A stretch of DNA of 64,000 nucleotides. Source: Kitagawia praeruptora (lineage: Eukaryota; Streptophyta; Magnoliopsida; Apiales; Apiaceae). The notes beneath the pieces are model-generated. The model was not told the DNA's origin and did not search any database. It was given only the letters and a program-made list of their open reading frames with translations. The stretch spans positions 52,374,001 through 52,438,000 of the forward strand of contig CM075346.1 of NCBI GenBank assembly GCA_037693485.1, given 5' to 3'. The position numbers and the translations under genes were made by a program. This document shows positions 48,191 through 59,007 of this stretch, in pieces. Within the stretch, counting starts at the first letter, position 1. Every line of letters begins with the position of its first letter.

Positions 48191-50081
48191 TACTGTTGCA
48201 ATCCCCCCTTTTTCAAACCGTTATTCCATTTATAAAACATCATTCCACATTTTCCATTTTTCCGTTTCCATTTCCATTCACATATCCATTCACATTTCCA
48301 TATATCATTCACACATATCATTTCCATTCTCATATATCATTTCCATTCTCATATATCATTTCCATTCTCATATATCATTATACTTCGATTATAATTCAGA
48401 CATCTCCTCCATATTTAATAAAGTCAAATATGCTCTTATATACAAAATATTTTAACTATTTTAAAAGTATTAAATAATAATCAAATAATATTTATTAAAT
48501 CACAAATGTTTAAAGATTATCTTTAAAAGAATATTATAAACCATATAACCCTAGATAACAACTGATACCATTCTTTTTCATATCTCTTGAAGCCATAAAG
48601 TATATTAGCTCCATTCATATTCATATCCATATCCACAATCTATATCCGTAATCCATATCATATATTGATATAAGATTCATATATTATCTAGCAAAACCAC
48701 TTTTCTTTAAACATAAACGAATTATCAAAATAAGGGTAAAAGAAATCTTGCTCCCTTTAATCCATATCCATACTCATATTCATATACATCTCCCTTTAAT
48801 TTCCAAAATCAGGAAAACAAATCCTTAACAATATAATAATAATAGAATCACACATATATATTCCATGAACTCATTTTTCCTTTGAAGATAAATAATTTTT
48901 CAAAGTAAAGATAGAAGAAATCTTGCCTCGATCTCTAATCCCAAGAGGAATGATCCGGTGTTCGTCTCGAGTATCTATAGAAACGAAAAGATCACCATCA
49001 GAATATATTCCACTTAACCACTTAACCCCTGGATATATATATATATATATATATACTAACACCCTTGACACATATCTATGTTTAACATATCATTATTGAT
49101 CCAAAAGTTCCAAGAACTTATCCATATTTAGACTCAATGAAAGTTTCAGTGTTTTTTTACCATTTCCTTATTAACCACACATGATTGTAAAATTTCTCAT
49201 AAATTATCAATTTCGAATTTTGACTCTCTATTCACCCTACTATATTGTCCCAAAATTTCATAATTTCTAAAGATGTTTAAGTATGGTAATTATGGCCTCA
49301 AAGTTGACACAATTGCATTTTCTCGGTTTCCGAAAGACTTTCACTTAAACTCACTTTTCTCCTAAACCGTTCATCAGATTTTGACGTACTTTATATCAAA
49401 ACGATCTATGAAACAAGATCTACCCTATCATGACCCTTGGCTATGCTCTACTGATCTTGGTAGATATTTTACATAATTATATGGATAATTATCAAGTAAT
49501 CTTGCTAGATAATCCTTGAGAAAAGTTAGTGGAAAGTGATGTCATGGATGATGTTATTGTTGGATATTCTAGAATCCTTGTTTTTGATTTTCTAAGTATT
49601 GTTTTAATGATTCTTGATTATTGGTAATGTAGTGTATATCCTTGTTATAATATTAATCTTGGTTGTTTAATCTCCATATTCGTCTAATTACAATTCGTTT
49701 CGAATATACCTCATTATCCAAGTGGTTTTGAAATCGTTTAACAATCCAAATTCCCTTGCCATTTCCTTAACTTAATCACTCCTTGGTTTAACCTAATTTT
49801 AATATTTCCTCAAGATATAAATCCTTTAATATTTCTATACTCCTTCATATCACATTCCATAGAGTCTCAATTAAAATCGAAAATCCTTAAAATCCATACT
49901 CAGGAATTTCTGAAATCCGTCATCGTTTCAAGTCACTTATTTTCATAGTACATCACTAATATGGTTTCCGATTATTCATTTTCTGTTTCACTTATTGGTA
50001 CCTACCTGCCATTTCCCTAAATCCTCAAAATTACTATTCATTTAGGTACTGTAGCATTTCTAAAAGTTAGGGGATATTACA

Positions 50082-50098
50082 GTCTTCCCCCCTTAAAA
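50082..50098 (-). promoter_or_regulatory. Polypurine tract of element L
   Basis: On the minus strand TTTTAAGGGGGGAAGAC directly precedes the 3' LTR start TGTAATATCC. It is the same tract as in element P (26402-26416). Confidence 0.85.
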
Positions 50099-52642
50099 GG
50101 ATTCCGTCCCGGAATCACGTTGAAAATATCGATGAATACCTTTCCCACATGACACCTTCTAACTTCTACACTACTTCCTTTATCCTTTTTGCTCTTTCAT
50201 AACATCTCTATCTTGTTTGCGCAAAAATACACCAACATAAACTTGCTTATCATTCATCAACATGCCATTTAGCTTATCAATAGCAGCACTTTCACTATCT
50301 TTTCCTTGCTAACCCTCTCCTGCATTCCGTCATTCTATATTATCTCATCTCTCCTTCCTCTTTTGACTAAGGGTATCGTCCACCACATTGGCCTTCCCTG
50401 AATGGTAGTGTATCTCACTATGGTTTGTCTATATTTTGATCTCTATCATGACATAAATATTAACACCTCCATATTCCTATATCTCATCTCTGTAAAATTT
50501 TCCAGAAAATAAACTCTACTAATATTTCTTAAAACCATTGTAAGAAAATATTGATTATAATATATATATTTCCTGTTCGTACTTATACAAACATATACTT
50601 TCCTTTCATCCTTGAAAAATATTCTCACATTTTCCTCAATACACTTAATCTCCTTTCTATAGAGTTCTCTCACTCGTAACAGATATTGATTTGGATGACA
50701 TAAGAATAACCCCCCATTCTTATATCACCATAGTTTACTTTCTCAAAGATAGATTATTCTTATCTATATTATCAGTCCATTTACACCATTCATTGACTTA
50801 GTCGATCCCTAACCAAACATTCACACTTAAGAATTTTAAATTAGAGCGTACCTGCAATTTCCTCCGGATACCTTATCCCATATGTCTATTGTTCACTATA
50901 CGCTCTTTACATCTTGCTGATTCACCTTAGTTCTTTCATGATATACTATCTACTCCACCTTTGTAATTTCCCTTTATTATTCTCATCAAAATCTTTACCT
51001 CAAGTTTTACTCATTCACACCTTTTTGGATTAATCCTTTGAATAATTAACATCTTTAATCTCTCTCTTTGCTACTTAGGGTATTAGTCACAATATTGGCC
51101 TTCCTCCACTAAAAATTATTGCACCTCGAATCCTTTATTAATTATCCCCACTTCCTTTGTTTATCCTTATTCTGACTCTATCCTCAAAATACACCTTACT
51201 CTCAATAGTAAATCTTAATTATACCTTAAAATTCCTCATATTCTTTTCTCTTACTAATCATCAAATATACCCATTTCTTCTCGCGAAATTCCTTCCTCTC
51301 TTATATTGAAACGCTTCTAGCTCTAATTATCTCTTATTGAAATTTCCCTTGGAATCTCAAGCTTCCTTGTATAATCACGTATACTATAAACATTGCTTCC
51401 ATCCATTAATGAAATCTTCTATATTCAAAACAATTGATAGAATTTAAGAGACTTTGAATTGAAACGAACCAAGAAACAAGCAAGGGTCCCATAACAATTT
51501 ATAAGATTAAGAGTTTTAAATAGCTCTTATTCGAAACAAAAGAATATTTGGGAAATCAATATGATGGAAGAACCCGTACGTCACACAAGTTAGGGCGTCC
51601 CCTTCGACTTTCTATCACACAGATAGATCGTCCTTGTGTATACATATAGGGTTGTTCCTCTTAGTTGGAGTAAGAAATATATAGGGAAATTTAAATCACG
51701 ATGATAAATACCATCTTCCGAAAATAATCTTAGAGGAATATTTTGACTAAGATAGATAAAATAAAATTTTGAAACACATTTCAAGGGTACCAAAAAGTTT
51801 TGAAAAGATACAGGCACTTAATAAATAAGAGGTGCCAGATCAAAACTGGAATTACCCATCAGTGGAGGAAAATTTGAAACTCAATAACATAATTTAGCAG
51901 GGCTTTAGGAAATTTGAGAATAGGTACCGTTAATAGCTTCTGCCCAATTGAAAATCCCAATAACGGAAGGTTTTCCTCAAATACCATTTATATCTTAGAC
52001 TGCGTACTTTCCGAAATTTCTCAAATTTGGCATTCACCATTTATCCTTAACCTATCATCTGATATTCCCAATTATCGTCATTTACCTAGTCGCGACTTGG
52101 CTCAATACTTTCTGCCTTTATCCATAATAAAACACAACCTTCTGATCGGTATACTTACGTAATATTGATCGTCTTGGCCTAACACTGCTCTGGTATCAAG
52201 GACCCTTCAAACTATACTTTATAATTGTATATCCCAACATACCCTGTATACTCACGAGGTTATCTAACGTACACTTCCCGATACATCAAGTATTCCCTTT
52301 CTCATATCAATCCCGTGTGCTACATAAACTTAACACTTTTGGCATAATAACCTTTTCATTTAAGTCAATCTCGGAATGTCTCAGTCTGTCTTGGTCCTTA
52401 AGGTATATCTTGGCTTTACCGACCAACCTCAGTTTCACCCTTTCATCTCTACAAACAATCAGTGTCTATTCACCAATCTACTTACTCTATTACCTTAAAC
52501 TCCCTCATTTTCCTTTACATTTACCCTAGTATTACGTTTAGGCGGCATGATTCTGTACATAACAATATTGTCCATTATTTACCCAAATTTAGGGTACAAT
52601 ATACATTATTCCATATTCAATAATTATATCACCGATTAACAC

Positions 52643-52680
<38 letters not shown>

Positions 52681-52892
52681 AGCCACTCACGAACATAACT
52701 CGACTCACTCATTTCCTCTCCCTATAATAAAACATAAACCTTTATTAGTAATAATCTATAAAATTATAATCACTACTTAGAATAAATGCTACATTCGATA
52801 TACCACCCTTGAACTCGATGGGAGTTCGCAATTTATATTATTACTGATATATTTATTATTATCACTTTTGTTCCTGAGCAATATGACTCTTA
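50099..52892 (-). pseudogene. Interior of element L with gypsy pol relics
   Basis: No ORF longer than about 75 codons. On the minus strand 50417-50350 reads EIHYHSGKANVVDD and then TLSQKRKER, the RNase H/integrase link of Ty3 elements (usually YHPGKANVVADALSRK). A second relic of the same link, KANIVTNTLSSKERD, lies at about 51115-51060. 50685-50775 matches 12045-12135 in the G 3' LTR (shared GATGACATAAGAATAAC and AGATAGATTATTCTTATCTAT). The rest is degenerate and I cannot assign it. Confidence 0.65.
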
Positions 52893-52904
52893 GCTCTGAT
52901 ACCA
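52893..52904 (-). promoter_or_regulatory. Primer-binding site of element L
   Basis: On the minus strand TGGTATCAGAGC follows the 5' LTR end (GGCTGTCACA) by two bases; exact match to the initiator tRNA-Met complement. It fixes the minus orientation. Confidence 0.92.
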
Positions 52905-52906
52905 AC

Positions 52907-53322
52907 TGTGACAGCCCCAGATCCGGGGTCAGGAATCCGGGCCATCATACTCCAATTTCCATTTATTAACAATATCTCTTGATATTTTTTTTAATACTAT
53001 TTAATACTCACACAAATGACCCCACACTAATATCATCACACACACCAGTCATATGCTCAAAGAACAACATCTATTAATGATAGCAGTTAAAGATAAACTA
53101 TTATTACAATCCCAGAATACCATCTATCACACCCATATATAAGTATATACTACCTTGAGAACAGGTGTCGATACTTTCTCATAAGGTAGACTTCCCCTTT
53201 ACCCTCTTCCGGGTTGTACTGCGACGTTTCGGCACCTGATCTAGCTGTTATATAAATAAATAGCAAGAGTGAGCTATAATAGCTCAGCAAGATAAATTTT
53301 GTAAACCAAAAATCAAAGTTAA

Positions 53323-53392
<70 letters not shown>

Positions 53393-53444
53393 AACGGAAA
53401 GCCCACTATAAGAATTAAGAAAATAATTAATCAATAATTATTCA

Positions 53445-53493
<49 letters not shown>

Positions 53494-53510
53494 AACGCCA
53501 TCCATTTTTC

Positions 53511-53559
<49 letters not shown>

Positions 53560-56032
53560 ACATAATTATTCAATACGCCATCCATTTTTCCTTTATAAGA
53601 AAAAAAATATAATATCAGTTTCTCTTCTAATATAATATAATATTAGTACATCATCTCAGTATAATATCTCAAGGTAATATAACATTTGAGTAAAAACTTT
53701 CAATATAATCCTTCCATTTCCTTTTATACAACAATTATATAAAAATAATATAAAATCAGTTTCTCTCCAATCCATAAAACATTTCCAAAATTTTCATACC
53801 ATTTTTCCTTTTTCAGTATATAAAACTGTAACCATTTTCAATTCTTTTTTTAAATACTTTGGGGATATCTGCTAGTGCCAGATACGTAGGACGATGATCA
53901 GTCGCCTGACCGTACCTGCTCTCTGTTTTCTACTAGTAGAAGGGATGATCCCACCTGGTAATCAACCCAGGAGGAAGGCCACCTGCTAACATCCCTCCTT
54001 GGCATCTTCGTGCCGTAATAAAATATTGGGTGCCGGATTGTGCAACTCCCACAAAGCCTCTTACGCAATATTGGGTGCCGGACTGTGCAACTCCCACACA
54101 GCCTCTTACGCAATATTGGGTGCCGGACTGTGCAACTCCCACACAGCCTCTTACGCATACTGTTGCAATCCCCCTTTTTCAAACCGTTATTCCATTTATA
54201 AAACATCATTCCACATTTTCCATTTTTCCGTTTCCAATTCCATTCACATATCCATTCACATTTCCATATATCACTCACACATATCATTTCCATTCTCATA
54301 TATCATTTCCATTCTCATATATCATTATACTTTGATTATAATTCAGACATCTCCTCCATATTTAATAAAGTCAAATATGCTCTTATATACAAAATATTTT
54401 AACTATTTTAAAAGTATTAAATAATAATCAAATAATATTTATTAAATCACAAATGTTTAAAGATTATCTTTAAAAGAATATTATAAACCATATAACCCTA
54501 GATAACAATTGATACCATTCTTTTTCATATCTCTTGAAGCCATAAAGTATATTAGCTACATTCATATTCATATCCATATCCACAATCTATATCCGTAATC
54601 CATATCATATATTGATATAAGATTCATATATTATCTAGCAAAACCACTTTTCTTTAAACATAAAAGAATTATCAAAATAAGGGTAAAAGAAATCTTGCTC
54701 CCTTTAATCCATATCCATACTCATATTCATATACATCTCTCTTTAATTTCCAAAATCAGGAAAACAAATCATTAACAATATAATAATAATAGAATCACAT
54801 ATATAATTTCCATGAACTCATTTTTCCTTTGAAGATAAATAATTTTTCAAAGTAAAGATAGAAGAAATCTTGCCTCGATCTCTAATCCCAAGAGGAATGA
54901 TCCGGTGTTCGTCTCGAGTATCTATAGAAACGAAAAGGATCACCATCAGAATATATTCCACTTAACCACTTAACCCCTAGATATATATATATATATATAT
55001 ATATACTAACACCCTTGACACATATCTATGTTTAACATATCATTATTGATCCAAAAGTTCTAAGAACTTATCCATATTTAGACTCAATGAAAGTTTCAGT
55101 GTTTTTTTACCATTTCCTTATTAACCACACATGATTGTAAAATTTCTCATAAATTATCAATTTCGAATTTTGATTCTCTATTCACCCTACTATATTGTCC
55201 CAAAATTTCATAATTTCTAAAGATGTTTAAGTATGGTAATTATGGCCTCAAAGTTGACACAATTGCATTTTCTCGGTTTCCGAAAGACTTTCACTTAAAC
55301 TCACTTTTCTCCTAAACCGTTCATCAGATTTTGACGTACTTTATATCAAAACGATCTATGAAACAAGATCTACCCTATCATGACCCTTGGCTATGCTCTA
55401 CTGATCTTGGTAGATATTTTACATAATTATATGGATAATTATCAAGTAATCTTGCTAGATAATCCTTGAGAAAAGTTAGTGGAAAGTGATGTCATGGATG
55501 ATGTTATTGTTGGATATTCTAGAATCCTTGTTTTTGATTTTCTAAGTATTGTTTTAATGATTCTTGATTATTGGTAATGTAGTGTATATCCTTGTTATAA
55601 TATTAATCTTGGTTGTTTAATCTCCATATTCGTCTAATTATGATTCGTTTCGAATATACCTCATTATCCAAGTGGTTTTGAAATCATTTAACAATCCAAA
55701 TTCCCTTGGCATTTCCTTAACTTAATCACTCCTTGGTTTAACCTAATTTTAATATTTCCTCAAGATATAAATCCTTTAATATTTCTATACTCCTTCATAT
55801 CACATTCCACAGAGTCTCAATTGAAATCGAAAATCCTTAAAATCCATACTCAGGAATTTCTGAAATCCGTCATCGTTTCAAGTCACTTATTTTCATAGTA
55901 CATCACTAATATGGTTTCTGATTATTCATTTTCTGTTTCACTTATAGGGTACCTACCTGCCATTTCCCTAAATCCTCAAAATTACTATTCATTTAGGTAC
56001 TGTAGCATTTCTAAAAGTTAGGGGATATTACA
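52907..56032 (-). repeat. 5' LTR of element L
   Basis: Plus-strand start TGTGACAGCCCCAGATCCGG, end AGGGGATATTACA. Carries the same modules as the other LTR: TGAGCTATAATAGCTCA (53270-53286), TA runs (53324-53555), ACGATGATCAGTCG (53891-53904), CTACTAGTAG (53930-53939), 45-bp repeat x3 (54019-54159). Transcription should start in this copy and run leftwards. Confidence 0.92.
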
Positions 56033-56037
56033 GATGG

Positions 56038-57547
56038 AGCATTGTTGAATTCAGATTGGGTGATAGCCATGCAAGAAGAGCTGAACCAATTTGAGAGAAA
56101 CAATGTATGGAAGCTGGTCCCTAGACCTAAAGGGAAGTCAGTAGTTGACACCAAGTGGGTTTTCAGAAACAAGTTGGATGAAAGTGGAAATGTAACAAGA
56201 AACAAGGCAAGGATAGTAGCTAAAGGTTACTGTCAACAGGAAGGGATTGATTATGATGAAACATTTGCACCTGTTGCCAGACTTGAAGCTATTCGGATAT
56301 TTTTAGCCTATGTTGCACACTGTAACTTCAAAGTGTTCCAAATGGATGTCAAAAGTGCCTTTCTTAATGGAAAATTATAAGAGGAAGTGTATGTTGAACA
56401 GCCACCTAGATTTGAGGATGCTGAGTTGTATGACTTTGTCTACAAGCTGTTCAAAGCACTCTATGGATTGAAGCAAGCCCCCAGAGCTTGGTATGAAACT
56501 CTTTCTACTTTTCTCATTGAGAATCAATTTACAAGAGGTGTGGTGGACAAGACACTGTTCTACAAGCACCATGGCAAGGACATCATTCTGGTTCAGATTT
56601 ATGTTGATGACATAATCTTTGGTTCTACAAATGAGAAGCTGTGTGAAAAGTTTTCATCTCTTATGAAGAGCAAATATGAGATGAGCATGATGGGAGAACT
56701 ATCATTTTTCCTAGGTATACAAATTCATCAAAAGGATGATGGCATCTTCATAAGCCAATCGAAATATGTCAAAGAACTTCTCAAAAAGTTCAACATGGAA
56801 GATGCATCACCTGCCAAGACACCTATCTCTACTGCAACCAAACTGGATTTGGATCCTAAAGGAAAGAAAGTGGATTCTAGTACCTACAGAGGCATGGTGG
56901 GATCGTTGCTGTACCTAACTGCTAGCAGACCAGACATTATGTTTGCTACATGTCTTTGTGCAAGGTTTCAAGCTGATCCAAAATAATCACACTTAGTAGC
57001 AATCAAGAGAATCTTTAGATATCTCAAAGGCACTCCAAACCTAGGCCTTTGGTATCCTAAAGACACTGGATTTGACTTGATTGAGTATTCGGATTCAGAC
57101 TATGCTGGATGCAAGATTGACAGGAAAAGAACAACAGGAAGTTGTCAATTTCTAGGTGGAATATTAGTGTCATGGTTTAGCAAGAAACAACATTCTGTAT
57201 CTACTTCAACTGCAGAAGCTGAATATATTGCAGCTGGAAGTTGCTATGCTCAAATTCTTTGGATGAAAAATCAGCTAATGGATTATGGTTTAGAGTTGTC
57301 CAATATTCCTATTTATTGTGATAACACTAGTGCCATAGTCATCTCAGATAATCCAGTTCAACACTCCAGGACAAAGCACATTGATATCAGACATCATTTC
57401 GTAAGAGAGCATGTTGAAAAGGGAACTGTGAAGCTGATTTATGTTCCAACAGAAAAGCAACTTGCAGACATTTTTACGAAGCCACTAGATGAAGAAACCT
57501 TCAATAGGTTGGTAAGTGAATTGGGAATGCTAAATCTGGTATGTTAA
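56038..57547 (+). pseudogene. pol of element C, second part: RT and RNase H
   Basis: The single frame resumes after element L: RT (WVIAMQEELNQFERNNVW, KARIVAKGYCQ, DVKSAFLNGKL, QIYVDDIIFGST, FLGIQIHQ), then RNase H (YSDSDYAG, STAEAEYIAAGS, CDNTSAI, TKHIDIRHHFVREH), ending with DIFTKPLDEETF and ELGMLN before TAA at 57545. Only two in-frame stops: TAA at 56378 (after NGKL) and TAA at 56984 (after QADPK). The YVDD catalytic site is intact. Confidence 0.93.
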
Positions 57548-57870
57548 CTTACTAGTTTTTACATTTTCAATGTGGTTAAATTACAGCTTGTGACCGTAGC
57601 TTTCAATGTTACTGTCATGAGAACTTACTGTCTTATGTGCTACTTGTTTATTTGACAACATGTTTGCTATGACTATGCTAAATTCAAATCACTTGCTTGT
57701 TTTAATTTATGCAATGAGTAGTCACGTGACATTAACTTAAACCATATGCATGCTAGTGATAAGCATTCGCGTCATTTGAAATGACCCCGGGTATTTGTCA
57801 GTCTTTTTAATTTAAAGTTTAATTACTTCATTAAAAAGAAGCAGTTGGAAGCTATAGAGTCACTTAATGT
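57548..57870 (+). other. Spacer after element C pol
   Basis: No ORF. Contains ACTGTCATG and ACTGTCTTA (57609-57635), two of the dispersed CTGTCA words, and leads into the TATA box at 57872. Confidence 0.5.
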
Positions 57871-57871
57871 G

Positions 57872-57881
57872 TTATAAATAA
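57872..57881 (+). promoter_or_regulatory. Candidate internal TATA box in element C
   Basis: TTATAAATAA, a textbook plant TATA box, lies 53 nt before the ATG of the small accessory ORF (57935), in the spacer after pol. No ATG lies between. This suggests a separate transcript for the accessory and perhaps the env-like ORF. Confidence 0.5.
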
Positions 57882-57934
57882 GACCGAGGCCAAACCCTTA
57901 GTTCTCACTTAACACACTAAGAACTCTAGAGATA

Positions 57935-58164
57935 ATGAGTAAGAGGAAGGCTGAAGAGATCTACATCCAAGGCGCCAAGTGGAGAAGCGAAGCCAGAACC
58001 ACCGAGTCTCAAGAAGGAGATGGAGATAGCTGCTACCGATGAGCGGCTTGATCTCTAGGTTGATAAGTTCCACACTTGTCTTGAAGAAGAGGGGATCTCC
58101 GACCAAAAAGAGATAGAGAAGATTGCGGAAAGGCTGTTGTTGGAAGCCTTTCCCAAGTTAAAAT
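57935..58164 (+). pseudogene. Small accessory ORF between pol and env-like ORF of element C
   Basis: ATG at 57935 reads MSKRKAEEIYIQGAKWRSEA. A shift near 57995 moves the likely continuation to another frame (PSLKKEMEIAATDERLDL, a TAG near 58057, then KFHTCLEEEGISDQKE and KIAERLLLEAFPKLK before TAA near 58164). Together about 75 residues, charged and helix-prone. It lies directly after a TATA box. I do not recognise a family, and no counterpart is evident in element A. Confidence 0.4.
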
Positions 58165-58919
58165 AATTTTCAGTTCTCAAGAACTATTTGTATTTTTTTA
58201 AGTTTTTTTAATGAAAAGACCATTTTATCTTCTTAGTGTTCTTGCATGTCTTTCATTATCATCTTCTCATTTTAGTTATATTGTTGATTGCATATTTGTT
58301 TGTGTGTATGGATGTTTGTGAATGTGTGCTAAACTAACAAATACTTGCTTAAATCGATTAAAATGCTATTTGGTAATTTTCGCTTAAGCAATAGGCAAAG
58401 TCGATTAAAATTCATGACACAAATTATTTCCGCTTAAGTTGCTGTCAATAAGTGAAGATGCTGTCACGATGTGCCTTGACAGCAAGTTTCTTAGACGACA
58501 CAATGGAAAAAGTCTCTTTCATGAAATTTAAAGAAAATTGTATAAATTGCTTAATGGTGACAGTATGTTCTTGCGACGATGTTGTTGTCAAGCAAAACCT
58601 GCTGTCATCCTCTCAAAATTACTAATGAATTTGTTACAGCGCACAGGTTACTGTCAAGATTAGTGGACCGAATTAATTGGGATTTTACCTCCACGATTTA
58701 CAGCCACTAAAAAGTAACTACCCACGACTCCACGTGATTGATTAATGGGCTAAGACATTGCTACTTTCCCCTTTTCTCAGAAAAACATTTGCTATTTTCA
58801 TGTAAGCAACTATCAAACACACAAACACTTAACTCTCAACAGAACCTCTCTCTCTCAAAAGCAAAAATCTCTCTCCAAAGCTCAAAGCAAAAATCTCTCT
58901 CCAAAGCTCAAAGCAAGAA
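58165..58919 (+). other. Spacer and CT-rich leader before the element C env-like ORF
   Basis: 58440-58660 contains about eight CTGTCA/TGACAG words. A G-box CACGTG lies near 58731. 58803-58919 has no ATG and carries CTCTCTC and two copies of AAATCTCTCTCCAAAGCTCA just before the env-like ATG, like a plant 5' leader. No clear TATA box. Confidence 0.5.
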
Positions 58920-59007
58920 ATGGCACCCAAACAATCCTCTTCTCAAACAATTTTGGAGGGTCAAGAACAAGGTTATAAGTGGTTTTCATACTCCGATGAG
59001 AGTCGTT

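Larger units (their letters stand above)
46950..50081 (-). repeat. 3' LTR of element L
   Basis: Plus-strand start TGTGACAACCCTAGATCCGG, end AGGGGATATTACA. Contains TGAGCTATAATAGCTCA (47311-47327), several TA runs (47367-47580), ACGATGATCAGTCG (47924-47937), CTACTAGTAG (47963-47972) and a 45-bp repeat in three copies (48056-48190). Confidence 0.92.
46950..56032 (-). mobile_element. Element L: complete non-coding LTR retrotransposon (LARD), 9083 bp
   Basis: Inserted in element C pol with flanks GATGA (46945-46949) and GATGG (56033-56037), a 5-bp duplication with one change. LTRs are 46950-50081 (3132 bp) and 52907-56032 (3126 bp). The PBS lies left of the right LTR and the PPT right of the left LTR, so the element reads on the minus strand. 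The LTRs are nearly identical apart from TA-repeat lengths and a few bases, so insertion is recent. The 2.8 kb interior has no intact gag or pol; the element must have been mobilised by a relative. It is related to N1 and more distantly to G, P and N2. Confidence 0.92.

Noticed and set aside
47931..48191. Repeat protein with RKRLCGSCTVRHPIL units (also 53898-54299, and plus-strand versions)
   Set aside because: The 45-bp unit is a multiple of three, so any frame gives a repeat protein; it is an LTR minisatellite.
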